Assembly (NCBI GenBank): GCA_963789515.1
Contig: CAWBKW010000009.1
Location: forward strand, 124,001 to 188,000
Source: JBAXEO01 sp963789515
GTDB taxonomy: Bacteria; Actinomycetota; Coriobacteriia; Anaerosomatales; JAAXUF01
DNA: 64,000 nt
Direction: 5' to 3'
Both the position numbers and the translations under genes were made by a program. Positions 18,401 through 27,367 of the stretch are shown in pieces. The notes under the pieces were generated by a model. That model was not told the origin of the DNA, made no database searches, and saw nothing but the letters and a program-made list of their open reading frames with translations. The first letter of the stretch is position 1. Each line of letters begins with the position of its first letter.

Positions 18401-19008
18401 GAAGAACTCGGCGAACGCGATTCCTGCGTTCCACGTGCTCCCGGGTCGTTTCCCGGCGCACACGGAGCCGTACGAGACTCCGCGCACGGACTGGGAGACC
18501 TGGGGCAAGAACAGCACCGGTACGCTACCATGAACCTGCTGCCGGTCGTCGCTGGTTCGCCCGCGACGCCCGTCGGTACCCCGGCGGACTTCCCGCTGGT
18601 GCTCACGACCGTCCGTTGCGTCGAGCACTTCCAGGGCGGCCCCATCACCCGTAACAACTGGTTCAACGTCGAGCTCGAGCCGGAGCCTTGGATCGAGCTG
18701 AACTCCGCCGACGCCCGCGCAAACGGGATCAAGGACGGCGACTACGTCAAGATCGTCACCGCTCGTACCGAGGCGCTCGTGAACAACGAGATGCCTTCGA
18801 CTACGGCAACGGATTCCGCGCCCGAGTCGGCATCGGACTCACGGCGAGCCAGAAGGTCGGTGTCGGCGTCGTGGCGATTCCATGGCACTGGGGTGAGACG
18901 GGTCTGTCGACCGGCTCCCGTGCCAACGACCTGTGTATCGACGCTGGTGACGCGAACACGACCATTCCTGAGTCCAAGGCCTGTCTCTGCCGCATCGAGA
19001 AGATGTAG
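15445..19008 (+). CDS. fdnG: Formate dehydrogenase alpha subunit, selenocysteine-containing, Tat-exported (frame broken many times)
   Basis: About 1,188 codons. A twin-arginine signal (ISRRAFVTSAAVAATAVG) starts the protein, followed by the [4Fe-4S] cysteines CPYCSASCG and CAKGA. The catalytic region reads HQARI-TGA-HSSTVSGL, matching the formate dehydrogenase pattern R(V/I)UH with the TGA at 16095-16097 as selenocysteine. Later segments (GANPVENHPASIAHINK, LVIDPRKTRTALQADTF, LQTLMGNMGRYGGGINALRG) are typical of the molybdopterin fold. Roughly fifteen or more frame breaks (from about 15840 to 18795) interrupt it, with conserved sequence resuming in another frame each time. It should oxidise formate outside the cytoplasmic membrane with a bis-MGD Mo or W centre. 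ATG 15445 follows GAGAGAGGGATGGAGGA. Confidence 0.88.
16095..16127 (+). promoter_or_regulatory. Selenocysteine UGA codon and bacterial SECIS hairpin
   Basis: TGA at 16095-16097 is followed after exactly 18 bases by the loop GGTCT (16116-16120). That loop and spacing equal those of the E. coli fdhF SECIS. The stem is GGTGTCC (16109-16115) with GGCCGCC (16121-16127): six pairs, including one wobble, and one U-C mismatch. The flanking protein context (ARI-U-HSSTV) is the formate dehydrogenase active site. Confidence 0.85.
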
Positions 19009-19021
19009 GGAGGTGTGACCG

Positions 19022-19926
19022 ATGACTGTTATGGCAATCCTGCAAGATGTCGACAAGTGCATTCGATGCAACGGCTGCGTGACCGCCTGCAAGCGTGAGT
19101 GGAACCTCAAGCTGCCGACGACCATGGCCGAAGTGATTCCGCAGAAGTCAATCGTCAGCCCGCGTCAGCGCCTCGCTATCAAGAGCCTGAGGCGCGGAGA
19201 CATGGGTCCGTTCATCCGCTTCAGCTGCTGGCACTGCCCCGATGCCCCGTGCATCAAGGAGTGCCCCGTTCGGTGCCATCAAGCAAGAGGCGACGACCGG
19301 CGCGGTCAGCGTGAACAACGCACTGTGCAAGCCGACGCTGTGCAAGGCCGGCACAGGCCCCAAGCCCTGTGAAATCGGCTGCCAGCAAGGTGGCTATCCC
19401 AAGGTCGGCGTGGCCTACGAGACCGGCACCTACGCCGGTCAGGTCAAGATGAACAAGTGCACGCTGTGCACCGGTCGCGCCGGCGCCGATGGTCAGATCC
19501 CAACCTGGACGCATCCACCGCTCTTCCGACAACGGCCACTGCAGCTGAGGTTGCTGCTGTGCCCGGAGAAGGCTCACCAGCCGGCGTGCGTCTCGACGTG
19601 CCCGGCCAAGGCGATGAAGTGGGACACCAAGGCCAACATCCTTGCCTACCTCCAGGACCCGGCCAACGGCTACATCCTGGCCAACGGCACGCAGAACTGG
19701 ATCGGCAGCGGTAGCGATGTACTGGGCGGCCAAGAAGATCATGCTCGTTCCGCCGAAGGCCGACCCGTTCATCGAGGATCACCTCACTCCGATGGTGAGC
19801 AGCATGGTCTCCGGAGGCAGCAAGCTCGTGATCCCGGCACTGCTGCTCGGCGGGCTCGCAGTCGTCTCGATGCGCCGCACCAAGGTTGCAGCAGAAGCCA
19901 ACGATCTGTCAGTAAGGGAGGTGTAG
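19022..19926 (+). CDS. fdnH: Formate dehydrogenase iron-sulfur (beta) subunit (frame broken)
   Basis: Ferredoxin-type clusters are visible as CIRCNGCVTACK, CWHCPDAPCIKECP, a CTLC segment and CVSTCPAKAM, giving up to four [4Fe-4S] sites. A C-terminal membrane segment (LVIPALLLGGLAVVSMRR) matches the anchor of FdnH-type subunits. Frames break near 19270, 19495, 19565 and 19716. The first and last fit single surplus bases, restoring ECPVGAIKQE and GSGSMYWAAKK. It passes electrons from the alpha subunit towards the next gene product. It starts 13 bases after the alpha stop behind GGGAGG. Confidence 0.85.
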
Positions 19927-19932
19927 GACCGC

Positions 19933-21221
19933 ATGAAAACCAAGAGACTCTTCCTCGCAACTCGTCCTCGTCGCCCTTGCCGCTCTGGCTCTGCCGACGG
20001 CCGCGTTCGCCAACTTCGCGATTCACGGCAACTACGTGACGGACACCGATGCGTGCGCCGGTTGTCACCGCGCTCACACGTCGGTAGCCACGATCGGGTG
20101 GACGGACACGCTGGGCACGGAGCACGCATCCGCGCTGCTCGTCACCTCGGCGACTGAGATGTGGCAGTTCTGCTATGCCTGCCACGACGCCACAAGCCAG
20201 GGTGCCGACACCAACGTCCAGCAGGGTATCTACGAGGGCACCCTGTACGGCACCACGGGCGCCATCCTCAACGGCGGCGGGTTCGACTCGCTTGATGAGT
20301 CGGCCACGACCTCGACCCACATGTACAAGGGTTCCTCGTGGGGCGCCTACGGTGGCGGCTACACCGGCACCGGCGACGACGTTCGCGCCCGACGGCAGCA
20401 ACGCCGGCCAGGGCCCCAACGCCTTCATGGTCGGTACCGGCAACTCCATCAAGATGGACTGCGCGACCTGTCACGACCCGCACGGAAGCGCGAACTACCG
20501 CATCCTGAAGGCCGTCGTCAACGGCAACAACGTGGGTGGCTACAGCCGACACGGGCCGACTCCGCAGGATCCCGACCCCGACGGCTTCGTCTCCTCGGTT
20601 GAGACGGGCTGGCCGGTCGCGGGCTTCCGTCTGCACACGCCGTACCCTGCCTACCAGCCCAACTACACCACGCCGATGTACGCCAAGGGCTACGACATGC
20701 GACGCACCGGCACGGCCACCTCAACCCCGACAAGGGCATGAGCGGCTGGTGCGCGGGCTGTCACAGCACGTATCTGGGACAGCTCGACGAGCGAGCTACG
20801 TCGACGAACGGTCGCCTCGACGACCTCCGCGCAGCTTCGCGCACCACGTACAACGCTGGTGACGGCGGCGGTCTCGCTGTTCGCCACAGGCACCCGATCA
20901 ACGTTCCGCTCGACCAACTACAAGGGTCCGGACAAGAACCAGATGGTCACGGACAGCTCCTCAGGTCTGCCGTTGGCTCACGCCATCACAGAAGAGGGCG
21001 CTCCCGTCACCAACGAGGACGACTGGATCGAGTGTCTGACCTGCCACCGTGCGCACGGCACGGCAGCCTCGATGACCGGCTGGGCGTCTAACGCCGGCGC
21101 CGCGTCGATCGTGAACACGATTGGTCTTCCGACGAACCTGTTCCCGGCGGCCAACCCCGTTCCGTCAGCACTGCTCCGCTACGACAACCGTGGGGTCTGC
21201 GAAAGGTGCCACAACAAGTAA
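19933..21221 (+). CDS. Periplasmic multihaem c-type cytochrome, six CXXCH (frame broken)
   Basis: Six haem-binding motifs are present: CAGCH (20054-20068), CYACH (20171-20185), CATCH (20460-20474), CAGCH (20750-20764), CLTCH (21033-21047) and CERCH (21198-21212). A signal peptide (LVLVALAALALPTAAFA) follows MKTKRLFLA after one frame break near 19963; further breaks lie near 20385, 20712 and 20910. It starts only six bases after the beta subunit, so it is very likely the electron acceptor or carrier for formate oxidation. No cytochrome b (gamma) gene is visible nearby. The family is not otherwise recognised. Confidence 0.82.
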
Positions 21222-21256
21222 GCTCGTCGTAGCACAGATTCTTGGTATTGTCGGAA

Positions 21257-21287
21257 GGGCCGGGGATCAAACCCCGGCCCTTCTCTC
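21257..21287 (+). terminator. Intrinsic terminator of formate dehydrogenase operon
   Basis: GGGCCGGGG (21257-21265) pairs perfectly with CCCCGGCCC (21272-21280) around ATCAAA, followed by TTCTCTC. It marks the end of the alpha-beta-cytochrome unit. Confidence 0.85.
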
Positions 21288-21326
21288 AACGTGCGGTTGA
21301 ACATCCTCGGCCAGCAAGGGAGGCCC

Positions 21327-22763
21327 ATGAACGCTCGCATAGCTACAGCCGCTGTCTTCGCAGTCGCCGTACTGAGCGCAATGTCCTCCTTCATCGTGAC
21401 GACGGTCGCCATGGACTCGCTGCCCGATCCGGTCCTCGTCGGCAGCAGCTCCGTGGTGGCCTTCGTCATCATCGCTGCGGCGGGCGGATGGCGCGTCGCA
21501 GAGGAGCTCCGGACGCTGGAGCGCTCAACGCTCGCGCTTGCACTGGCGGGCGGAGCGCTGGCCTTCTGGGCTGCCCCACTGCTTGCTCTGTCTCAGCGCG
21601 CGACCAGCGCCCCTTCCGGCGCAGACTCGCTCTTCTTCACCACGACCGCCTGGGCTGTGTTGGTGGTGCTCGGTGCGTACTTGACGGTCAGTGAGCGCCC
21701 GGCGCTTACCGGCATCGCCGGCGCGGTGTGCTCCGCGGCAGGAGCTGCCGGGCTGCTCGCGAGCTGGGAGTATCCGAGCTCGTTCTCACCCTTTGCGAAG
21801 TTCCCGGTCCGAGAGGCGCTCATGCTCTTCGCGGGCGTTCTGTTCGCTGCCGGCGTACTGGCGCTTGCGGAGGCCGCGCGGCGGCTGGGCACTCGTTCTG
21901 CGGCGACACTCGGGCTCGGTGCGGCGGCGGTACTCGGGGTTCTCGGCGCGCTGCCAAGGCTGGCGGCAGCGACTTCCGTCGGGGCGGCGTGGAGGCCGAG
22001 CGTCTACCTCGGCGTAGTGACGGCCGTATTCGTTGTGAGCTGGCTATGGACGGCTTCACGGGCAGGGGCCGCGCGGGCCTCCGCCTCGCTGTTGCTGGTT
22101 CCTGTCGCGATGACTGCGCTGTCCGCGTACGAGCAGGCCACGTCTGTCTACGGCGTCGTTCCGTTTGAGATGCGTGGCGTCCTCGCCGGCTCAGCGATCG
22201 TCATCGTCGGCGCGGCTGTCCTCTGGCTGTCCGCCCTCGACCGGAGCCCATCCCGTGCGCGTCAAGGTAGGGTGGCCATGGTCGCCCTCTGGGTCGCTGC
22301 CGCGTCGCTGGTGCTTGCGGCGGTTTCTCTCGCCACGCCTGCGCTCAACGCGTTGTCGGAGGGTCACATCAGCGAGACCTTCCGCGCCGCTTGGACGATG
22401 CTGGGCTTCGAGTCGGCGGCAGGGTGGATGCCGGTTGCCGCAGCCGTCCTTGCGCTGACTGCCTCGCTCGAAGCGCGCCGAGGACAGACCGCCCGTACCT
22501 GGGTGGTTGCTTCCGCGGCGGTCTTCGCGTGCGCGCTCGCGATGCCGTTTCTGGCAGCGACCACGCTTCACACGTGGAATGGCTGGATTCCCGCCGAGGT
22601 CCAGCAGACATACGGCACGGAGTATGCTCGTTTGTCGGTATCGGCCATCGTCGACCCGGTCAGGGTCGGAGCGATGGCGCTCGCTGTGGTCTCGGCAGGC
22701 CTGCTTGGCCTGTCCGCCGCCCGAGGCACCAAGACCGGTCACTCAACGGAAGAAGGCTCGTGA
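21327..22763 (+). CDS. Polytopic membrane protein of unknown function
   Basis: A 478-residue, alanine-rich protein with about twelve hydrophobic segments. The ATG at 21327 is chosen because AGGGAGG precedes it by three bases. I see no catalytic or haem motif. It lies just after the terminator of the formate dehydrogenase operon and is translationally coupled (TGATG) to a lipoprotein gene. A role in electron transfer or cytochrome maturation is possible only by position. Large aromatic-poor helices and a conserved-looking WNGWIPAEVQQTYGTEYARL loop near the C-terminus are the only notable parts. Confidence 0.7.
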   Translation: MNARIATAAVFAVAVLSAMSSFIVTTVAMDSLPDPVLVGSSSVVAFVIIAAAGGWRVAEELRTLERSTLALALAGGALAFWAAPLLALSQRATSAPSGADSLFFTTTAWAVLVVLGAYLTVSERPALTGIAGAVCSAAGAAGLLASWEYPSSFSPFAKFPVREALMLFAGVLFAAGVLALAEAARRLGTRSAATLGLGAAAVLGVLGALPRLAAATSVGAAWRPSVYLGVVTAVFVVSWLWTASRAGAARASASLLLVPVAMTALSAYEQATSVYGVVPFEMRGVLAGSAIVIVGAAVLWLSALDRSPSRARQGRVAMVALWVAAASLVLAAVSLATPALNALSEGHISETFRAAWTMLGFESAAGWMPVAAAVLALTASLEARRGQTARTWVVASAAVFACALAMPFLAATTLHTWNGWIPAEVQQTYGTEYARLSVSAIVDPVRVGAMALAVVSAGLLGLSAARGTKTGHSTEEGS

Positions 22764-23617
22764 TGAGGTCGACTCACACGATGAAGGTCACGCTGGCGCT
22801 CTTGCTCACGGTCGCCCTGGCCGGGGCCTCAACCTCCGGCTGCCAGCGCAAAGTGGAAGTGAAGTCCGGCACGCGGACCGTCTGCACGGAGGGCGAGGTC
22901 ATCTCCGACGATGTCAAGACCATCAAGGTGCCCGCGAACAAGGCCGGCGCCTACCGCGTACAGACGAAGGTCGTGACCTGCGACAAGCACGCCAAGGTCC
23001 CCACCCTCTATGCCGAGGCGCAGACGGCCCTCGCTGCCGGCGACACCAAGCTCGCGGCGGCCAAACTCGCACAGGTGCTTGCGCTCGACCCCACGTATCG
23101 CAAGGCGAAGGAGCAGGCAGACTCGATAGCGAAGGGCGCAAAGCCCGCGCCCGAGAAGGCACCCGCGCCGAGCACGGGAACCACCACCACGGCGCCGGTG
23201 GTGCCGCCGAAGCCCGGTGAGACTCCGACAACGGTCGGCGCTCTGGGCAAGTGGACGCCTGACACCATCACCGGCTTCGTAGCCGCCAAACCCTTGTCCG
23301 ACGCGTTGACGGTGTCGCGCGAGTACATCCCTTCCGGGGACTCGCCCGCGCAGGGTCTGGTGATCGTCGCCGAGCAGTTCCGGACGGCCGATGACGCCAA
23401 GAGCGCGCTCGCGCACCAGGTCAAGCAGGCCTACTCCAAAGACTCGGCGACGCTCAAGATCAACGGACACGACGCCTACTTCGGCACCGACGGTCGGCGG
23501 TTTGCCACGATCGGCTTCACCAACGGCGCCGTCATGGTCGCGCTCGAACTGACGGCCCCGAAGTCACCCGAGAACCTGCGCGCGCTCGCCGAGCAGGTCG
23601 CCAAGCAGCTGCCGTAG
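22763..23617 (+). CDS. Lipoprotein with TPR-like helical segment
   Basis: A 284-residue protein starting at ATG 22763, overlapping the previous stop by one base. The signal peptide (MKVTLALLLTVALAGAS) ends in the lipobox TSGC. Residues about 75-120 resemble a TPR pair (TLYAEAQTALAAGDTKLAAA, VLALDPTYRKAKEQAD). A Pro/Thr-rich linker then leads to a C-terminal domain of about 130 residues without a recognised family. It is likely anchored outside the membrane. Confidence 0.75.
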   Translation: MRSTHTMKVTLALLLTVALAGASTSGCQRKVEVKSGTRTVCTEGEVISDDVKTIKVPANKAGAYRVQTKVVTCDKHAKVPTLYAEAQTALAAGDTKLAAAKLAQVLALDPTYRKAKEQADSIAKGAKPAPEKAPAPSTGTTTTAPVVPPKPGETPTTVGALGKWTPDTITGFVAAKPLSDALTVSREYIPSGDSPAQGLVIVAEQFRTADDAKSALAHQVKQAYSKDSATLKINGHDAYFGTDGRRFATIGFTNGAVMVALELTAPKSPENLRALAEQVAKQLP

Positions 23618-23622
23618 GGTCG

Positions 23623-24816
23623 CTAGCAGCTCCCCGGGACCGAGCACGGCGCCGAGCGCTGGAACTCCGGCGTTGCCTCCATGTGGGCGACCAGCTCGCT
23701 GCGGTCCGTCTCGGCATGCAGCAGGCACGTCACGTCCTCGGCCATCGGGTCACCCGTGCGCTGCCAGGCCTTGGCGCGGCAGCCGCGGCAGATGCGCGAG
23801 TAGACGCAGGCTTCAGGGGCGCACACGCCTTCGGCTTCCTGCTGGTCGAGATTGTAGAGCTCGCACACGGCGTCCTGCAGGGACATCTCGCGAACGCTTC
23901 CGATCGTCCAGTCCTGAGCGAACTGGCACGGCATGATGCCGCCCTCTGAGTTGATGTTCATGTGGCCTTTGCCCACCGGGCACGCCGAGATGGTCTTGAG
24001 GCGCTCGAGCCCGTTGGAGACGTCGATGCCGCGCGCGGTGAGCTGCTCGGCGACGTAGGGGATGAAGCTCGGCATCGCGCCGATGTCCCACTCCATCGTG
24101 GAGTCCTCGGAGAGGATGTCGTCGATGATGAAGTCGCCCAGTTCGCGCCACTGCTCGGCGGTGATACGGCCGTCGTCCTCGCCCTCGCTGCGGCCGGCGG
24201 TGATCAGGTCGCAGAAGTAGAGGAGGCCGACGTCGAGCTCCTTGGCCTCGGCGATGAGGTCGTAGATGTGCGGCCAGGTGTCCTTGCTGATCGCGGTCTT
24301 GATCGCGACGTGAACGCCTTCTTCGCGCAGGATCTTGATGGCGTCGATGACCCGCTGACGGGTGCCGGGTACGCGGACCATCTCGTCGTGGAAGTCGTTG
24401 GGGCCGTAGAGCGAGGTCGCGATCCAGTCGATGCCGGCGGCGCGCAGGCGCTTGGCGGCGTCGCGGTCCATCATCGTGCAGTTGGTCGACACGGTGACGC
24501 GGATGTCGTAGGAGCGGGCGAGTTCGAGGATCTCCCAGAAGTTGGAGCGCATCATGGGTTCGCCACCCGAGAGGAACAGGGCGGGCAGGCCCCGCTCGCC
24601 CATCTGGTGTACGAGCGCGATGGTCTCCTCGTCGGTCAGCTCATCGGGTCGCGTGTGCCCGTCGGCGGCCATATAGCAGTGGTCGCAGAGCAGGTTGCAG
24701 CGGTTGGTGATGTTCCAGATCACGTCGCTCGGGCGGCCGAGTTTGTAGGCCTTCACGGCGCGGTTCTCGACCGTGTCCAGCGGGCCCTTGAAGAAGAGCG
24801 ATCGGACGTGTGCCAT
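23623..24816 (-). CDS. Radical SAM/SPASM-domain protein
   Basis: A 397-residue protein. The radical SAM cluster motif is CNLLCDHC (within NRCNLLCDHCYMAADG), followed by the GGEP motif FLSGGEPMMRSNF. The C-terminal SPASM-type region is cysteine-rich (ISACPVGKGHM, IMPCQFA, VCAPEACVYSRICRGCR). The overall pattern is close to haem-modifying enzymes (NirJ/AhbC/AhbD type) or peptide-modifying maturases; I cannot decide between them. ATG 24816 follows TAGGAGGCACCCGC. A role in haem supply for the nearby cytochrome is only a suggestion. Confidence 0.85.
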   Translation of the reverse strand: MAHVRSLFFKGPLDTVENRAVKAYKLGRPSDVIWNITNRCNLLCDHCYMAADGHTRPDELTDEETIALVHQMGERGLPALFLSGGEPMMRSNFWEILELARSYDIRVTVSTNCTMMDRDAAKRLRAAGIDWIATSLYGPNDFHDEMVRVPGTRQRVIDAIKILREEGVHVAIKTAISKDTWPHIYDLIAEAKELDVGLLYFCDLITAGRSEGEDDGRITAEQWRELGDFIIDDILSEDSTMEWDIGAMPSFIPYVAEQLTARGIDVSNGLERLKTISACPVGKGHMNINSEGGIMPCQFAQDWTIGSVREMSLQDAVCELYNLDQQEAEGVCAPEACVYSRICRGCRAKAWQRTGDPMAEDVTCLLHAETDRSELVAHMEATPEFQRSAPCSVPGSC

Positions 24817-24996
24817 GCGGGTGCCTCCTACGGTCGGGCACCAGCACGAGGCGCCCCCATGTGTGTACGCGCACATCAGTATGCAACCCATGAGCCATGG
24901 GCGCGAGTTGTAACTATTGTTGCTGAACGAGGCTGAAGCGTGTGCTGCGGCAGCGCGGCCTCAGGCGAGTACACTGGATGACAGGAGGTGCTCGCG

Positions 24997-25839
24997 ATGA
25001 CGGAATCCCCGAAGCTCGTTTCGCTCGCCGACGTGGTGGAGATCGCTCCCGGCGTCTGGATGAACCGCCTCGGACTCGGCACGTACAAAGCCGATGAGGG
25101 CCCGGACGTCGAAGGAGAGGTCGCGGCCGGCCTGGCGCTTGGCTACCGGCTCATAGACACCGCGGCGCTCTACAACAACGAGACGAGCGTCGGCGAGGCG
25201 CTTCGCGCGAGCGGGATCCCGCGAGACGAGTACTTCGTGAGCACCAAGCTCTGGAACACCGAGCAGGGCTACGACAGGACTCTCGCGGCCTTCGACGCGA
25301 GCCTGCGCGCGCTGCGCATGGACCACGTCGACCTGTACCTGATCCACTGGGCGATACCCGCGCTCACAGCCGAGACGTGGCGGGCCATGGAGGAGATCCT
25401 GGCGTCAGGACGCACGCGCGCCATCGGCGTGTGCAACTTCCTTCCGCACCACATCGAGCAGCTCCTCGAATCGGCGACGGTGCCCCCCGCCGTCAACCAG
25501 TTCGAGTTCCACATGCGACTCCAGCAGCCGGAGCTGGTGGAGTACTGCACGGTCCATGGCATCACGATGCAGGCGTGGGCGCCGATCATGCGAGGGAGGG
25601 TGAACCTCATCCCCGAGCTCGTCGAGATCGCCCAACGTCACCGCAAGACGCCCGCGCAGATCTCGCTTCGCTGGATCCTGCAGCGAGGCATCACGACGAT
25701 CCCCAAGTCGGTACACTCTGACAGGATCGCCGAGAACGCCGATGTCTACGGCTTCGCTCTGTCGGAACAGGAGATGGCGCTCATCGCCGGACTCGACACG
25801 GGGACGCGTATCGGTCCGGATCCCGACCGCTTCGGGTGA
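24997..25839 (+). CDS. Aldo/keto reductase
   Basis: A 280-residue TIM-barrel oxidoreductase. Family marks are LGYRLIDTAALYNNE (catalytic Asp and Tyr), STKLWNTEQGYD (catalytic Lys), DLYLIHW (catalytic His region) and the NADPH-binding IPKSVHSDRI near the C-terminus. It reduces aldehydes or ketones with NAD(P)H. ATG 24997 follows ACAGGAGGTGCTCGCG. Confidence 0.93.
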   Translation: MTESPKLVSLADVVEIAPGVWMNRLGLGTYKADEGPDVEGEVAAGLALGYRLIDTAALYNNETSVGEALRASGIPRDEYFVSTKLWNTEQGYDRTLAAFDASLRALRMDHVDLYLIHWAIPALTAETWRAMEEILASGRTRAIGVCNFLPHHIEQLLESATVPPAVNQFEFHMRLQQPELVEYCTVHGITMQAWAPIMRGRVNLIPELVEIAQRHRKTPAQISLRWILQRGITTIPKSVHSDRIAENADVYGFALSEQEMALIAGLDTGTRIGPDPDRFG

Positions 25840-25860
25840 GTCATACCAGGAGGTAGCCAG

Positions 25861-26649
25861 ATGCGTAAGAGCACCAGGGTCCTCGGAGTCGTGCTCGTCT
25901 GTCTGTTCGTCGCGGTTCTGGTCTCCGCGGGGTGCGCCAAGAAGGCCCCGGTGACCACGCCGGCCGACCAGACGCCCTCGGCGCCTTCCGTTTCCGCGGA
26001 AGCCACGGTCGCTCCCCCGGCGGAGGACCTGTCCGAACCCATCACCACCCCCGCCGCCGACTCCGTGACGCGCAAGGCCCTGATGGATGCGGCCCGCAAG
26101 AAGCTCGGTACATCCTCGCAGTTCGTCGTCTACCAGCTCTACGTCCAGGGCGACCGCGCGATCGGTGACCTTGAGACGGTCTCCGGCGGAAAGCGGCAGT
26201 TCGTCGCCTTCAAGGGCCCGGAGTGGGAAGCCGAGTGGGTCACGCCGTTCGGATCCGCGAGCGCCTCCTCGGCAAGCGCGAAGCAGGAGGTCCCGGGCCT
26301 GTCGAACGAGCTCCTGGCGCGGATCGACTGGAAGCACCAGAAGCCTGCCAGCAGCGCGGCGATGGTGAAGAGCCTGACGGCCGCGGCGAAGACGTGGTCG
26401 AAGCAGCTCATGGAGGGTCAGGGCGAACCCTACAAGATGACGCTGGTGAAGGTCGCTCAGGACTCCAACGGCGCGTGGTGGGGCCGGGCGATCGTTCAGC
26501 CGGCAAGCTCGGCATCGAGCGCCTTCGAACCCATCGACTTCTGGTGCAAGTACACCGCCGGGGCATGGGAAGGCAAGCCGCAGGATCCCGAGCCACCCGC
26601 ACCCACGACATACTTTCCCGCATCGGTGGTCGGCTCGCTGGGGTTCTGA
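25861..26649 (+). CDS. Lipoprotein of unknown function
   Basis: A 262-residue protein with a clear lipoprotein signal (VLGVVLVCLFVAVLVSAGC). A Pro/Ala/Thr-rich linker (about 30-65) precedes a globular domain starting near MDAARKKLGTSSQFVVYQLY. No family is recognised. The start lies 21 bases after the aldo/keto reductase stop behind CCAGGAGGTAGCCAG, so the two may be co-transcribed. Confidence 0.78.
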   Translation: MRKSTRVLGVVLVCLFVAVLVSAGCAKKAPVTTPADQTPSAPSVSAEATVAPPAEDLSEPITTPAADSVTRKALMDAARKKLGTSSQFVVYQLYVQGDRAIGDLETVSGGKRQFVAFKGPEWEAEWVTPFGSASASSASAKQEVPGLSNELLARIDWKHQKPASSAAMVKSLTAAAKTWSKQLMEGQGEPYKMTLVKVAQDSNGAWWGRAIVQPASSASSAFEPIDFWCKYTAGAWEGKPQDPEPPAPTTYFPASVVGSLGF

Positions 26650-26709
26650 TCCGGTGGCTCGGCAAGTGAGTAAGGGCGGCGCACATCTGTTTCGAGACGA
26701 GGGGTCGCG

Positions 26710-27231
26710 ATGATCTTCAGACCTGCCGACAGCGATGAGCTCGAAGCCGTTGTGTCGGTGCACCTCGAGGCGTTCGATACCGGCGCCGAGGCAGCGCTTG
26801 TGCGGGCACTCGCCGAGGACCCGGCGTACATTCCCGAGCTCTCGATCGTGGCGGTCGACGGGGCCACAATCGTCGGCCACGCGCTCTTGACGCGCCTGTG
26901 GGTGGACGGTCCTGACGCGACCAGCGACGTCCTCTCGCTGGCCCCGGTCTCCGTGCTCTCCGACTACCAGGGCCACGGGATCGGCCCGATTCTGGTCACC
27001 GTCGGTCTTCAGGCCGCGCGAGCTCGGGGAGAGAGTGCGGTGATCGTGCTGGGATATGCGGACTTCTACCGCCGGTTCGGGTTTGCTCCCGCTCGGGCGC
27101 TCGGCATCGAGCCCCCCGAGGGCTGGGACGTTCCCGATGAGGCATGGATGGCGCTCGCGCTTGACGACGGCGGGCTCGAGCACGTGCGCGGCGTGGCGCG
27201 TTATCCGACGCCCTTCAACGAGGTGATCTAG
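26710..27231 (+). CDS. GNAT-family N-acetyltransferase (YhbS-like)
   Basis: A 173-residue protein with the acetyl-CoA loop as DYQGHGIGPILVTVGLQAAR and the YhbS-like C-terminal YADFYRRFGFAPAR. It transfers an acetyl group to an unknown amine. The start ATG 26710 follows GAGACGAGGGGTCGCG. Confidence 0.87.
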   Translation: MIFRPADSDELEAVVSVHLEAFDTGAEAALVRALAEDPAYIPELSIVAVDGATIVGHALLTRLWVDGPDATSDVLSLAPVSVLSDYQGHGIGPILVTVGLQAARARGESAVIVLGYADFYRRFGFAPARALGIEPPEGWDVPDEAWMALALDDGGLEHVRGVARYPTPFNEVI

Positions 27232-27293
27232 CGAGCCCGAGTGGTGGGTGCCCGACGCCGCTCCGTAGTCCCGGAGCCCTGTCAGCGCACGGA

Positions 27294-27309
27294 CTTGACG
27301 GCCGTCAAG
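27294..27309. promoter_or_regulatory. Perfect 16-bp palindrome upstream of membrane protein gene
   Basis: CTTGACGGCCGTCAAG reads identically on both strands and lies 58 bases before the ATG at 27368, in a short intergenic region. It also contains a -35-like TTGAC. An operator is possible; no regulator can be named. Confidence 0.3.
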
Positions 27310-27367
27310 GACGCCGGGCGTCTCGGCGAGGATGCTGAGGGTGTCCGATCTCGCCGTTGGAGGCAGC

